A stretch of DNA of 29,026 bases from Pseudomonadota bacterium (lineage in GTDB: Bacteria; Pseudomonadota; Gammaproteobacteria; Steroidobacterales; Steroidobacteraceae). Both the position numbers and the translations under genes were made by a program. The DNA lies in contig JAEWBG010000117.1 of the NCBI GenBank assembly GCA_023391335.1, forward strand, positions 1 through 29,026. The letters run 5' to 3'. Below the pieces are notes generated by a model. The model saw only the letters and a program-made list of their open reading frames with translations. It did no database searches and was not told where the DNA came from. Position 1 is the stretch's first letter; every line of letters begins with the position of its first letter. Positions 1 through 7,194 of the stretch are shown here, one piece after another.

Positions 1-30
1 CTGGCAATCACCTCATCAAGATCAACAGGG

Positions 31-126
31 GGTGGCCGCCATGCCGCGGAATACCCGGCCGCCATGGCGTGGAATGGGTGGCGCCCATGCGGCGGAATCA
101 GTGGCCGGCATCAGGCGGAATACGCA
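31..126 (+). mobile_element. Terminal repeat block resembling the right end of an IS21-family element
   Basis: Four imperfect copies of about 22 bases with the core GTGGCCGSCAT...GYGGAAT lie at about 32-53, 55-75, 78-98 and 101-121, and the block ends in TACGCA at 121-126. IS21-family elements carry multiple transposase-binding repeats inside their ends and terminate in CA, and this layout fits that pattern downstream of istB. No transposase coding sequence is visible in the 30 bases before it, so the element body would lie to the left of the window. The family assignment is from memory of the repeat pattern, not a search. The boundary at 126 places the insertion about 115 bases upstream of the toxin-antitoxin pair. 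Confidence 0.6.
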
Positions 127-232
127 AACAAGCGCTTCCAGAATGAAGCGTGCAGATCCACGCGCGTCTGAAGCGCCGCGTTAGCGACCAAGACAGAAAC
201 GAAGCTCAGGCGTAGACTTAATGATCAAGTGC

Positions 233-237
233 GGAGG
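233..237 (+). promoter_or_regulatory. Ribosome binding site deciding the antitoxin start
   Basis: GGAGG sits 6 bases before the ATG at 244. It favours that ATG over the in-frame GTG at 229, which would place the site inside the coding region. Confidence 0.7.
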
Positions 238-243
238 TGCAAT

Positions 244-471
244 ATGTCAGCTTCGTTGAAGCAGATTGAAGAGCAGGCTCGTGCGTTGAGTGCTGAGGAG
301 CGAGCCAAGCTGGCCGAGTCGATGCTCGAATCCTTGCATTCACCTGTGTCCGAAGTGGAATCTGCTTGGGCCGAAGAGATCGAGCGTCGAGTTGCCGCCT
401 TCGATCGTGGCGAGATTCCTTCGTACCCTGCCGAAGACGTTTTTGCTGAAGCTCGTCGCTTGTCGCGGTGA
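244..471 (+). CDS. Addiction-module antitoxin, RelB/Unstab_antitox-like
   Basis: A 75-residue acidic protein. The N-terminal segment (SLKQIEEQARALSAEERAKL) and the later LAESMLESLH stretch are characteristic of the small 'putative addiction module component' family (Pfam Unstab_antitox), which neutralises ParE/RelE-type toxins. The remainder is charged and helical, as expected for a toxin-wrapping antitoxin; I see no clear separate DNA-binding fold. The stop overlaps the toxin start as GTGA at 468-471, so the pair is probably translationally coupled. By analogy with the family, the antitoxin or its complex would repress its own promoter upstream of 233; I could not identify operator sites. 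It sits just after an IS21-like end, a common setting for such modules. Confidence 0.85.
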   Translation: MSASLKQIEEQARALSAEERAKLAESMLESLHSPVSEVESAWAEEIERRVAAFDRGEIPSYPAEDVFAEARRLSR

Positions 472-767
472 AACGCGCGCGGTTCATTGCGCCGGCTAGG
501 CGTGAGTTCCTTTCCCAGGTCGCTTACTACAACGGGAAGAGCCAGGACTTGGAGCTCGCTTCCGCTGCGGTGGAGGATGCCACGGCTCGCGCTGTCGCTT
601 TCCCACTCACCGGTTCACCCGCTTCCAAGAACACACGCCGAGCATTCATCAAGGACTTTCCCTTTGCGCTTGTGTATCGCCCCGATGAAAATGGAATCAT
701 CATCTTCGCGCTCGCGCATCACTCTCGACGTCCAGACTACTGGCAACCTCGGGTGCAAGAGCGCTGA
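468..767 (+). CDS. ParE/RelE-family toxin
   Basis: A 99-residue basic protein starting at a GTG that overlaps the antitoxin stop by four bases. The pattern fits the ParE/RelE fold: an early FIAPARREFLSQVAYYN helix, a central KNTRRAFIKDFPFALVYRP strand pair and a C-terminal IIIFALAHHSRRPDYW segment. The AHHSRRPDYW end is typical of ParE-like plasmid-stabilisation proteins, which poison gyrase; RelE members instead cleave mRNA on the ribosome. The sequence favours ParE but does not settle the target. The length is normal for the family and the frame is intact, so the module is probably functional. Confidence 0.85.
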   Translation: MKRARFIAPARREFLSQVAYYNGKSQDLELASAAVEDATARAVAFPLTGSPASKNTRRAFIKDFPFALVYRPDENGIIIFALAHHSRRPDYWQPRVQER

Positions 768-967
768 CACCTACGAGGCCTCCTCGAGTCAATAGGCGCA
801 CTTCACTCTGCGCAGTGTCTTGACGACATTCTCATAGCGATGAGCAACTGCACGGTCATCGAGTTGTTCACTGACTTCAATTCCGGTCGCTGGATCTACA
901 CGTGTTTGCACGGGACGGGTTCAAGGCAACGCGCCTACAGCGCAGCGTTAGAGGACGGATTTAGCGC
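768..967. other. Intergenic stretch without a recognisable gene
   Basis: I find no convincing coding region, tRNA or terminator between the toxin stop and the HAD fragment. A GCGTTAG heptamer near 947 resembles another near 177. Both recall integron recombination core sites, but neither has a proper partner half-site. Confidence 0.4.
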
Positions 968-1060
968 GTGAACATTCTGTTCAACCTCGACGGCACGTTG
1001 ACCGATCCACGAGAGGGCATTGTCGCGTGCATCAAGCACAGCCTTTCTCTCTTGGGAGAT
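968..1060 (+). pseudogene. Truncated N-terminus of a HAD phosphatase (phosphoglycolate phosphatase-like)
   Basis: From the GTG at 968 about 31 codons read as the start of a Gph-type HAD phosphatase: NILFNLDGTLTDPREGIVAC then IKHSLSLLGD. Homology stops abruptly at about 1060, exactly where a GATGGGTGTCCA repeat begins. The frame continues open to 1228 but encodes nothing HAD-like. The nucleophile position of the DxDGT motif is Asn (NLDGT), so even the remaining piece would be catalytically dead. Truncation plus the lost nucleophile argue for a decaying remnant. An alternative is a short new protein of 86 residues translationally coupled to the next gene through ATGA at 1225-1228, which I consider less likely. 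Confidence 0.6.
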
Positions 1061-1114
1061 GGGTGTCCAACAGGGGGAAGAGTGCATCCAATCCTCATAA
1101 TCGATGGGTGTCCA
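1058..1114 (+). repeat. Direct repeat pair GATGGGTGTCCA next to a G10 tract
   Basis: The 12-mer occurs at 1058-1069 and again at 1103-1114, followed by ten consecutive G at 1119-1128. The first copy marks the point where HAD homology ends. It may be a scar or terminal sequence of a transposable element; I cannot name the family. The stretch 1131-1211 reads in another frame as a plausible C-terminal coding remnant ending in ALCTVN and a stop. Confidence 0.5.
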
Positions 1115-1224
1115 GAGCGGGGGGGGGGAGGTCTCTGCGCTCCAAGCCAACTTCCCGCTCGCAAAGTTCACGCCTGTTCGCGCCTTAGGCACGGCGCTGT
1201 GCACCGTAAATTGAACGGACAAAG

Positions 1225-1800
1225 ATGAGCCAATCAGACCCGATACTCACCATGAAATCTCAGGCCGAATGGGAATCGTGGTTAGAGGCCAATGCCAAGA
1301 CGAGCGCTGGCGTTTGGCTTCGGCTTGCGAAGAAGACTTCTGGAGTGGCGAGCATTTCGTACGCTGAAGCGGTCGATAGTGCGCTTTGCTTCGGTTGGAT
1401 CGATGGGCAGAAGAAAGCACAAAGTGATCGATATTGGCTGCAGCGCTTTACGCCTCGCACAGCAAAGAGCATCTGGTCCAAAATCAACAAGACGCGAGTG
1501 CAGTCACTCGAGGCAGCAGGGAGAATGCGTCCGGCGGGGCTGCAGGCGATTGAACTCGCCAAGCGGGATGGTCGATGGGAACGAGCCTATGCTTCGGCGA
1601 GCGGTTCTAGCGTGCCCGCTGATCTTCAAGAGGCGCTCGATGCAAATATGCGTGCGAAGGCCTTCTTCGCGACGCTCAATAGCCGAAATCGGTATGCCAT
1701 TCTCTTTAGGATTCAGAATGTGAAAAGGGCGGAGACCCGTGCCAGGAAGATTGCGCAGTTCATAGACATGCTCGCCAATGGCGAAACAATTCATCCATAG
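1225..1800 (+). CDS. YdeI/OmpD-associated (OmdA) family protein
   Basis: A 191-residue cytoplasmic protein. The N-terminal part (SQAEWESWLEANAKTSAGVW, then LCFGWIDGQKK around residue 50 and RFTPRTAKSIWSKIN near 75) and the C-terminal NRYAILFRIQNVKRAETRA followed by KIAQFIDMLANGE are the two hallmarks of the YdeI/OmdA family. Members are linked to stress or antimicrobial-peptide phenotypes, but their biochemical role is not settled. The length is typical and the frame intact. The ATG overlaps a short upstream frame by ATGA, which may be chance. It is one of several small stand-alone accessory genes on this strand between 244 and 2681. Confidence 0.85.
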   Translation: MSQSDPILTMKSQAEWESWLEANAKTSAGVWLRLAKKTSGVASISYAEAVDSALCFGWIDGQKKAQSDRYWLQRFTPRTAKSIWSKINKTRVQSLEAAGRMRPAGLQAIELAKRDGRWERAYASASGSSVPADLQEALDANMRAKAFFATLNSRNRYAILFRIQNVKRAETRARKIAQFIDMLANGETIHP

Positions 1801-1830
1801 GAACGCTCAGTACCAATAGAGGAGGGGCAT

Positions 1831-2211
1831 ATGCAGCTAGCTCCGCTTATCTGTGTGCGCGACGTCGAATTCAGTAGCCGTTGGTATCAGCGCTTACTGA
1901 ACTGTGAGAGTGGGCACGGTGGCAGGGAATACGAGAGACTCAATTCCCGCGGACGCCTCATCCTCCAGTTGCATGATTGGGCGGTCGAGCACGAACACGG
2001 CCCTCTAGGCGATCCAGCCCTACGTCCATATGGAAATGGAGTGTTGCTGTGGTTTGAGTTGGACGACTATGAGGAAGCCGTCAATCGAGCAGCGGGGATG
2101 CAGGTGGACGTGGTGAAGCCTAGCCATCTAAGTGAGAACCAAAATTGGGAATTTTGGTTGCGTGACCCCGATGGGTACACCGTCGTTCTCACGAGTCCTT
2201 TGCCCGCTTGA
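1831..2211 (+). CDS. VOC-family (glyoxalase/bleomycin resistance-like) protein
   Basis: A 126-residue single-domain protein with the VOC signature: an opening strand-helix LAPLICVRDVEFSSRWYQRL, a middle GNGVLLWFELDDYEEAVNRA segment and the closing WEFWLRDPDGYTVVL, where the family's metal-ligand Glu/Asp region falls. VOC proteins act as lyases, dioxygenases or drug-binding proteins, and the substrate cannot be read from sequence. A GAGGAGG ribosome site lies just before the ATG. The 30-base gap to the YdeI-like gene suggests cotranscription. Confidence 0.85.
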   Translation: MQLAPLICVRDVEFSSRWYQRLLNCESGHGGREYERLNSRGRLILQLHDWAVEHEHGPLGDPALRPYGNGVLLWFELDDYEEAVNRAAGMQVDVVKPSHLSENQNWEFWLRDPDGYTVVLTSPLPA

Positions 2212-2288
2212 CCCGAGCCGGACCGCGACCAAACAGTCTCGGACCCCGCACCGGGATCATCTCGTACCTTCTTTAGGAGCCAGGGTCC

Positions 2289-2681
2289 ATGCGCTCAAAC
2301 GTTTCATCCGGCTCACCACTTGAGCCCCGAATCGGATTTTCGCGGGCAGTGCGCGTTGGAGACTTCGTCGCCATTTCAGGCACGGCACCGATCGCGGCTG
2401 ATGGCAGTGTGGCGGGACGCGGAGATGTCTATGCACAGGCGAAACGGTGCCTAGAAATCATTAGCCAAGCTGTTGCGGATGCGGGGCTCGCGATGCGCGA
2501 CGTCATTCGGACGCGGGTCATGCTCACAGATATTTCGCGTTGGGAGGAGGCGGCGCGCGCTCACGGCGAAACGTTTGCGGCGATCAAACCCGCATGCACG
2601 TTCGTTGAGGTGAAGGGGTTCATTCATCCTGAATGGCTCGTTGAGATCGAGGCGGACTGCGTAGTGCAGCGTGAGACTTGA
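2289..2681 (+). CDS. RidA/YjgF/UK114-family protein
   Basis: A 130-residue protein with the RidA pattern: IGFSRAVRVGDFVAISGTAP at the front, QAKRCLEIISQAVADAGLAM in the middle, then VIRTRVMLTDIS and the C-terminal PACTFVEVKGFIHPEWLVEI. RidA enzymes deaminate reactive 2-aminoacrylate-type enamines. The Arg needed for this in canonical RidA normally lies near residue 105 in a CR motif; here the matching region reads PACTFVEV, so this is more likely a Rid-subfamily member of unknown reaction than a true RidA. A TAGGAG ribosome site precedes the ATG. A hairpin array begins 13 bases after the stop. Confidence 0.85.
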   Translation: MRSNVSSGSPLEPRIGFSRAVRVGDFVAISGTAPIAADGSVAGRGDVYAQAKRCLEIISQAVADAGLAMRDVIRTRVMLTDISRWEEAARAHGETFAAIKPACTFVEVKGFIHPEWLVEIEADCVVQRET

Positions 2682-2693
2682 GTCGGCTCAGAA

Positions 2694-2826
2694 ATGTGGG
2701 ATCGCTGTGCGATCAGGGCGGACGTGCGTCACGTCGGAGGCGAACGATGGATCACTTTGTGATCGAGAAGGACCCTTGTCGGGAAGGACTGCCCTGCAGT
2801 CGGGAAGGACTATCGTCGGGTCCGAA
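2694..2826 (+). repeat. Short-hairpin array A
   Basis: Six small hairpins in a row. They are GATCGC-TGT-GCGATC at 2700-2714, GACGTG-CGT-CACGTC at 2721-2735, GATCAC-TTT-GTGATC at 2750-2764, GAC-CCTT-GTC at 2771-2780, GACTGC-CCT-GCAGTC at 2787-2801 and GAC-TATC-GTC at 2808-2817. Spacers are AGGGCG, a longer GGAGGCGAACGATG, then GAGAAG, GGGAAG and GGGAAG; the array ends in GGGTCCGAA. Arms differ from hairpin to hairpin but stay complementary. Unit lengths of 16 and 21 bases break any reading frame, so this is not coding. It lies in sense orientation directly after the RidA gene. Confidence 0.8.
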
Positions 2827-3140
2827 CTGGAGTTGGGAGGAACGTCGGGGTGATCTTGGGAATCGCAGCGGCTACAGCTGGGCTCATGGCTGCACTAAAT
2901 GGTTGGATCAGATCTCAAGCTTGATCAAGTGTCCTCCGTTCGCGGTTGGGAGTTGACGGGTCGGCAGCAAGACATCAGGCCGACTTCATTCGTTTGGCCG
3001 CGTGACTCGTGAACTTTGACCCGTGACGCTCCATCCCTTGACCAGATAGGCACCCGCCTACGCGGGTGTGACGACTTTTGATCTCAGTGTTCTCCGTGCC
3101 CTCCGTGAAATCCTTTCCCTCTTGGCTTCCTCTTCAGGCA
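2827..3140. other. Repeat-rich intergenic region
   Basis: No gene is supported here. It holds the perfect palindrome CTTGATCAAG near 2920, a GCGGTT...GAGTTGACG motif at about 2942-2958 that recurs near 15308 and 29013, the inverted repeat at 3051-3068, and a CCGTG-rich stretch at about 3083-3112 (GTGTTCTCCGTGCCCTCCGTG) close to the end of the convergent protease gene. Confidence 0.5.
3051..3068. repeat. Small inverted repeat of the CCCGC-CTAC-GCGGG type
   Basis: CACCCGC at 3051-3057 pairs with GCGGGTG at 3062-3068 around a CTAC loop, followed by TGACGAC. This resembles the interspersed repeats with CCCGC...GCGGG.TGACG cores known from many proteobacteria, such as the dRS3-like repeats of Neisseria. 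It may also serve as a terminator for the minus-strand protease gene, but there is no T-run on that side. Confidence 0.55.
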
Positions 3141-4433
3141 TCACTGCCGCAAGCACGCCCGCGTCGATTCGACCTTCCCGCTATCAAGTTCCAATCGCAT
3201 CGCATTGAAGTCGATCGAATAGCCGGCGTCCAACGCATCGCGTCCCAGCGTCCCAAGGCGCTCGGGAGCGAGGACCTCTTCGGCTAGATCGATATCTAGA
3301 TCGATGCTTGGGCCGAGCCGTTGTCCGATCTTAACTGGCACGGACTTCCAGCTAAGTACGTTTGCCTCTTTGATACCGCCAGCTCCGCCAATCTGCCGCT
3401 GTTCTGCACGGAGTTGCTTGAGGACTTCAGGGTGTTCGTTTGCGAACAGGCGAGTAAGCGATGACGCGTTCGCACCAGTATCCAAGTGCAACGGGACGCA
3501 GATCTTGTTGAGTTCGGCGAAGACAAAGCTCTGGGTGTCCACGAACACGAGGTTTGCGTCCGCGGTCGTGTAGTCGGCGGCAGGTTCGATGCGAATCGTA
3601 TCTTGCGTGAAGTGGAGCTTGCCGAGCCGATGCAGCTCAGGAAAACCCAAAATCGCATCGATGTGGTAATCGATCGACGGATAGGAGAGTTGATCATCTG
3701 CGAGCACCAGGAACACTACGTTGTCGAACTGCGTGCCCGCAACCGACACGTGAGAGGCCACTGCAACTTCGGTCTTCACGTCTTTTTGTGTGCTACTTCC
3801 AACCGACGCTGCCCCGATCATTTTGAGATTGAGCCGCTTCGCCGTGCTGGCGTTGACCACTGAAAAGCTCGCGCCGGTATCGACCACCACATCCTGCTTG
3901 TGGCCCTCGATGAGAATTTCAGTTCGCGCGAGGCCAACCTTGTCCCGTGTGTAGGGCACGGAGCCGAAATTAACTTTTCCGACCTGTTCGGGTGATGTCT
4001 TGCGCAGCAAGTCCATCATCACAGTGGTTTGATGCATCGATGCGAACCGCGGCTGTTCCTGCGCATTCGGCAGTTGCACCCACTTAACGCCCGCATCGGC
4101 GGCTGCGCTGTACTCTGCTTTGAGAATCGCGAGACTTTGTTCGAGTCCATAGTACAGGCGCAATCGAGCGATATCGGTGTCGTGGAGAGATGCGTGCCGG
4201 TTCAGAGCGTTGGCAGCTGCAGATATATCGAGACGGGCAAGCCCCAGCCGTGCCGCGATCAATGCACGCTCCGCTTCAGGGCGCGTCTGCTTCTGTGCTT
4301 CGTGCAGCGGGCGGGTATAGCCCAAGTCGGCGCGGTAAAAAACGGAATCAATACTGTCGGTCGTTGCTGCAGATGCGGCGCTCGCGAGGCTGGCTAACGC
4401 CAAGCAGTTGCAGATCATCTTCAAAGGTCGCAT
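3141..4433 (-). CDS. Exported protein with two retropepsin-like aspartic protease domains
   Basis: A 430-residue protein with a signal peptide (hydrophobic residues about 8-22, likely cleavage after an A-x-A). Residues about 45-145 are helical and Ala-rich, possibly repeat-like. Two DTG catalytic motifs follow: VVVDTGASFSVV with Asp185 and LHLDTGANASSL with Asp318. Each is followed by retropepsin hallmarks: DAILGFPELHRLGKLHF near 259-275 and GTLGRDALDAGYSIDF near 394-409. Retropepsins normally work as homodimers with one DTG each; two in one chain suggest an intramolecular, pepsin-like active site. It is predicted periplasmic or secreted. It follows the methyltransferase gene on the same strand with a 53-base gap. 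Substrate unknown. Confidence 0.75.
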   Translation of the reverse strand: MRPLKMICNCLALASLASAASAATTDSIDSVFYRADLGYTRPLHEAQKQTRPEAERALIAARLGLARLDISAAANALNRHASLHDTDIARLRLYYGLEQSLAILKAEYSAAADAGVKWVQLPNAQEQPRFASMHQTTVMMDLLRKTSPEQVGKVNFGSVPYTRDKVGLARTEILIEGHKQDVVVDTGASFSVVNASTAKRLNLKMIGAASVGSSTQKDVKTEVAVASHVSVAGTQFDNVVFLVLADDQLSYPSIDYHIDAILGFPELHRLGKLHFTQDTIRIEPAADYTTADANLVFVDTQSFVFAELNKICVPLHLDTGANASSLTRLFANEHPEVLKQLRAEQRQIGGAGGIKEANVLSWKSVPVKIGQRLGPSIDLDIDLAEEVLAPERLGTLGRDALDAGYSIDFNAMRLELDSGKVESTRACLRQ

Positions 4434-4486
4434 TCGGTTACCCGCCTATCGTTGGAATTCGAGCGAGGCGAGTATATCGCGTGCGA

Positions 4487-5305
4487 TTACGACCGCTTTC
4501 GGGCTACGAATCCAAGCGTCCTGTCTCGGCAATCGAGATCGGCGGGTTGCCCTGCGAGATTGAAGACCTCTATGTCTTCGGAGAACCCCGCTGAGCGCAG
4601 TTGCTGAACTTGTGATTGCGTATCGATGAAATAGAGCATCGTCCCGTAGTGATGATAGATATCGTTGCGAATGGCGTAGTCACGCTCGTGGACTTCGTGC
4701 TTATGGTGGCGCAGTCGATTCACGACTCTGTAGAGCGTGTGCAGCGCGAACCGAGCAGTGCGGACTGCAAGACGAACAGGATTGCGCGCGGTTTCGAACC
4801 TCGGGAACGTGAAAGTCGACTCGTACGCATCGCTGTTGCGATTGCAGGTGGAAAAGATGAAGACGCCTTGAGGCGAAAGCAATCTCTTGACCTCCTTGAG
4901 AATGGCCAGTCTGCCCTCGTGATCGACCATGCAAATGCCATTGCAGGAAAAGAAGATGAGGTCGAATGATTCGTCCGCGAATAGGGAGAGGGAGCGAGCA
5001 TCCGCGCGCTCGAATCGCACGCCGGGATGTTGCTGGCGGCAGTGTTCGACCATCTCCAGCACGTAATCGACACCGACGTAGTCGGTGCTGAGAGATAACA
5101 AGGGTGCGACTGTTCGTCCTGCGCCAACCCCGAGATCAAGGATGCGCTTTCCTCGAACGCGTTCCGCCACGCTATCCAACGAGGCTTGTTCGTGGCGGCT
5201 GAGTCCTTCATGCACGAGCGCGGAATATTCTGTCACCGCTCCGCGCATGCTGTGTTGATTGATCGAATCGACTGCGCCTTTGATTTCCGTACTGGCAATG
5301 GTCAT
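4487..5305 (-). CDS. Class I SAM-dependent methyltransferase
   Basis: A 272-residue cytoplasmic protein with the Rossmann methyltransferase motifs: motif I KRILDLGVGAGRTVAPLL around residues 53-70, the acidic YVGVDYVLEMVEHC strand end near 76-89, motif II FERADARSLSLF near 98-109 and motif III/post-III FDLIFFSCNGICMVDH near 114-129. The C-terminal third, with basic HTLYRVVNRLRHHKHEVHER and a YHHYGTMLYFIDT stretch, matches a lid of the ubiE/methyltransf_11-25 type. The substrate cannot be inferred. The gene is divergent from the di-haem protein gene across a 282-base region and probably cotranscribed with the downstream protease-like gene. Confidence 0.8.
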   Translation of the reverse strand: MTIASTEIKGAVDSINQHSMRGAVTEYSALVHEGLSRHEQASLDSVAERVRGKRILDLGVGAGRTVAPLLSLSTDYVGVDYVLEMVEHCRQQHPGVRFERADARSLSLFADESFDLIFFSCNGICMVDHEGRLAILKEVKRLLSPQGVFIFSTCNRNSDAYESTFTFPRFETARNPVRLAVRTARFALHTLYRVVNRLRHHKHEVHERDYAIRNDIYHHYGTMLYFIDTQSQVQQLRSAGFSEDIEVFNLAGQPADLDCRDRTLGFVARKRS

Positions 5306-5587
5306 GTGTCTTCAGCGCCTGGAACCGTTAAGCCGGCTGTTGTAGTTAGGAGTGAGGCGTCGCAGTCCGGCAGCCAGCTCATCTCTGTATAGGAGTGGTC
5401 GTAGGCCCATCGGATGCCAACGTAGTGTAGCAATGTGCATCGAGCTACAGCGGGCCTGCAACGTGACGTGCTTCGAAATTCGTCGATGCCTCTGGGGTAA
5501 AAAGCTCGATTGGCCATGCTCCTTTGTACGATGTGAGCAATGGAGCCAGGGATCTAGCATCCGAGAACGTCTTAAAGGAGCCTTCTC
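5306..5587. promoter_or_regulatory. Divergent intergenic region
   Basis: The region separates the minus-strand methyltransferase from the plus-strand di-haem protein and should carry both promoters. I see no clear -35/-10 pair. An AAAGGAG ribosome site at 5574-5580 serves the GTG at 5588. Confidence 0.4.
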
Positions 5588-6838
5588 GTGAATACATGGA
5601 ATCGCAAGCTCGCGCTGATCCTACTCAGCATCGCAATCGTGTTCGTCGTCTCGAAGGGGCAGTCTCAGGATGTGCCTGAGTTAGGGCTTCTAGATACCGT
5701 CGAACATGCCTATCACGGGACTCCGGCAAATCGAGATTTGAAGCCCGTCAGCATCGACTCCACGGCGTTGGATCAAACCTACTCCACGTTCCTAAAGACC
5801 TTCTCCAAAGAGCGCGATCCGGCCGATGTGGAGCAATGGAAGTCGCTGCGTGCGGGGCTGAAGGAACAAGGCATTTCGAATGGATATATCGACCTAAGCC
5901 TTAAGGGTATCGAAGCGGAAATGTTGTTCGATCAGATCAAGGAGTTGAGCAATCAACCGTACGGCTGGAAGTTTGCCTACTTACGAGAAATGGCCAAGCA
6001 GAAAGCCGGCGAGAAGCGCGATGCCGATCAAGAGAAGCGCTTACTAAACTACATCTCGCAGCTGAAGTACTGGCCATGGCGCGAGGAACTGTTGCGACGT
6101 ATCAGGGAATGGCTGGGGCAGATCCTGTTCGAGAATCAGTACACACGTGATTGTCGCGCGCAACATGTGCCGATACCTCCGGATTGGAACAGCGGTTCAT
6201 GGAGTCTGCGCGGCACAGTGCCCACCAGCCGCTTGTTCTTGAACTTAGGGAATCCTGTTGAGGTGTGGACCTTCGGCGATTCGACTACCGATGGCGGCTG
6301 TATCGCTCTGCCACGTTGGGGTTCAGGTAGCGTCACATTGGGCGTGATCTGCCAGAGTGCCAGCACAGGTAAGGCTTGCTTCTGGGATAACCGGCCACAC
6401 GAAGGCGGGCCCACTTTTTCGCCGGCAGAGCTGTCCACCAAGAGCATCACGCGCGATTGGGTGAACGGATACGACGCGGCGTTAGTCGGCGGCGGCAAGT
6501 GCACGATGTGCCATCGCGGCGACAATGTCTTCGCGATGCACAGCGATGGCGCCTTGAGTCGTTCCGTGCCGTTCGATGCGCAGGCATCGATTCGATATCA
6601 GCCACTCACCAACTTGGGTTGGTTCAATCCTCCGGCTACCTCGCTATCGGCTGGTGGATGCACGAGTTGTCATGGCATCGGCGATACCACAGACGCTGAA
6701 AAGGTCTCGTATTGTTCGATCTTGCGTAAGGCAGCAACCAACGAGATGCCGAGTGTCTTCTCGCCGGCCGGTTGGACGTCGCCGTCCGCGCCATTTGCCG
6801 CCCACATCAACGCGCTCAAAGCGAACTGCGGACCGTAG
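5588..6838 (+). CDS. Exported di-haem c-type cytochrome-like protein
   Basis: A 416-residue protein starting at GTG with AAAGGAG seven bases upstream. Residues about 7-23 form a hydrophobic signal or anchor segment. Residues 55-180 are helical and charged (including QKAGEKRDADQEKRLLNYIS). The C-terminal half has two CxxCH haem c motifs, CTMCH at 305-309 and CTSCH at 358-362, plus Cys189, 238, 255, 264, 376 and 414, which could form disulphides. Haem would be attached in the periplasm. The large N-terminal region matches no electron-transfer domain I know, so the role (electron carrier, peroxidase or dehydrogenase partner) is open. A hairpin follows at 6864-6901. Confidence 0.75.
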   Translation: MNTWNRKLALILLSIAIVFVVSKGQSQDVPELGLLDTVEHAYHGTPANRDLKPVSIDSTALDQTYSTFLKTFSKERDPADVEQWKSLRAGLKEQGISNGYIDLSLKGIEAEMLFDQIKELSNQPYGWKFAYLREMAKQKAGEKRDADQEKRLLNYISQLKYWPWREELLRRIREWLGQILFENQYTRDCRAQHVPIPPDWNSGSWSLRGTVPTSRLFLNLGNPVEVWTFGDSTTDGGCIALPRWGSGSVTLGVICQSASTGKACFWDNRPHEGGPTFSPAELSTKSITRDWVNGYDAALVGGGKCTMCHRGDNVFAMHSDGALSRSVPFDAQASIRYQPLTNLGWFNPPATSLSAGGCTSCHGIGDTTDAEKVSYCSILRKAATNEMPSVFSPAGWTSPSAPFAAHINALKANCGP

Positions 6839-6863
6839 CGCCTCCCCTGGCAGTCCGCATTTT

Positions 6864-6901
6864 GAGCGAGGCCGTTCCGATTCCAAGAGACGGCCTCGCT
6901 C
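6864..6901 (+). terminator. Probable terminator of the di-haem protein gene
   Basis: A perfect 12-bp stem, GAGCGAGGCCGT at 6864-6875 with ACGGCCTCGCTC at 6890-6901, and a 14-base loop. It starts 25 bases after the stop codon. The following ACTTCTTG is only weakly T-rich, so termination may be partial. Confidence 0.6.
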
Positions 6902-7194
6902 ACTTCTTGACCGCTCTTCGCTAAACAAGGTCCGAACGAACGCGCTCGAACGTGCCGAGCAAGTTTGGGATATGCGCTCCGGTATGAGTTGATCTTCAAT
7001 CAGCAATACGTTGTCGATACAACGGATAGACCAGATCTATTCTCGGCGCGAGCAAGCGCAAGTATTGTCAACGCGGCGTTTGTGACTGAATGCGAGTGTT
7101 AGATTCCCGTCAATCTCGACTGCGACGTCTATGCGCGGACGAGATTCGATAGACAGTGCAATTCAGCACTGCAATCAACGAAGGGGATATTGCA
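6902..7194. other. Leader region of the xylanase gene
   Basis: No coding region is supported. The region contains the inverted repeat at 7009-7024, a smaller GTGC-AATTCA-GCAC inverted repeat near 7156-7169 and the ribosome site AAGGGGA at about 7181-7187. Confidence 0.4.
7009..7024. promoter_or_regulatory. Candidate operator upstream of the xylanase gene
   Basis: CGTTGT and ACAACG form a 6-bp inverted repeat around CGAT, 170 bases before the xylanase start. The size and symmetry fit a LacI-type sugar-regulator site, which is common ahead of such genes. No regulator gene lies in the window, so this is a guess. Confidence 0.35.

Noticed and set aside
177..955. Integron attC sites near the small cassette-like genes
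   Set aside because: GCGTTAG words near 177 and 947 lack the consensus last base and a matching RYYYAAC half-site with a foldable stem.
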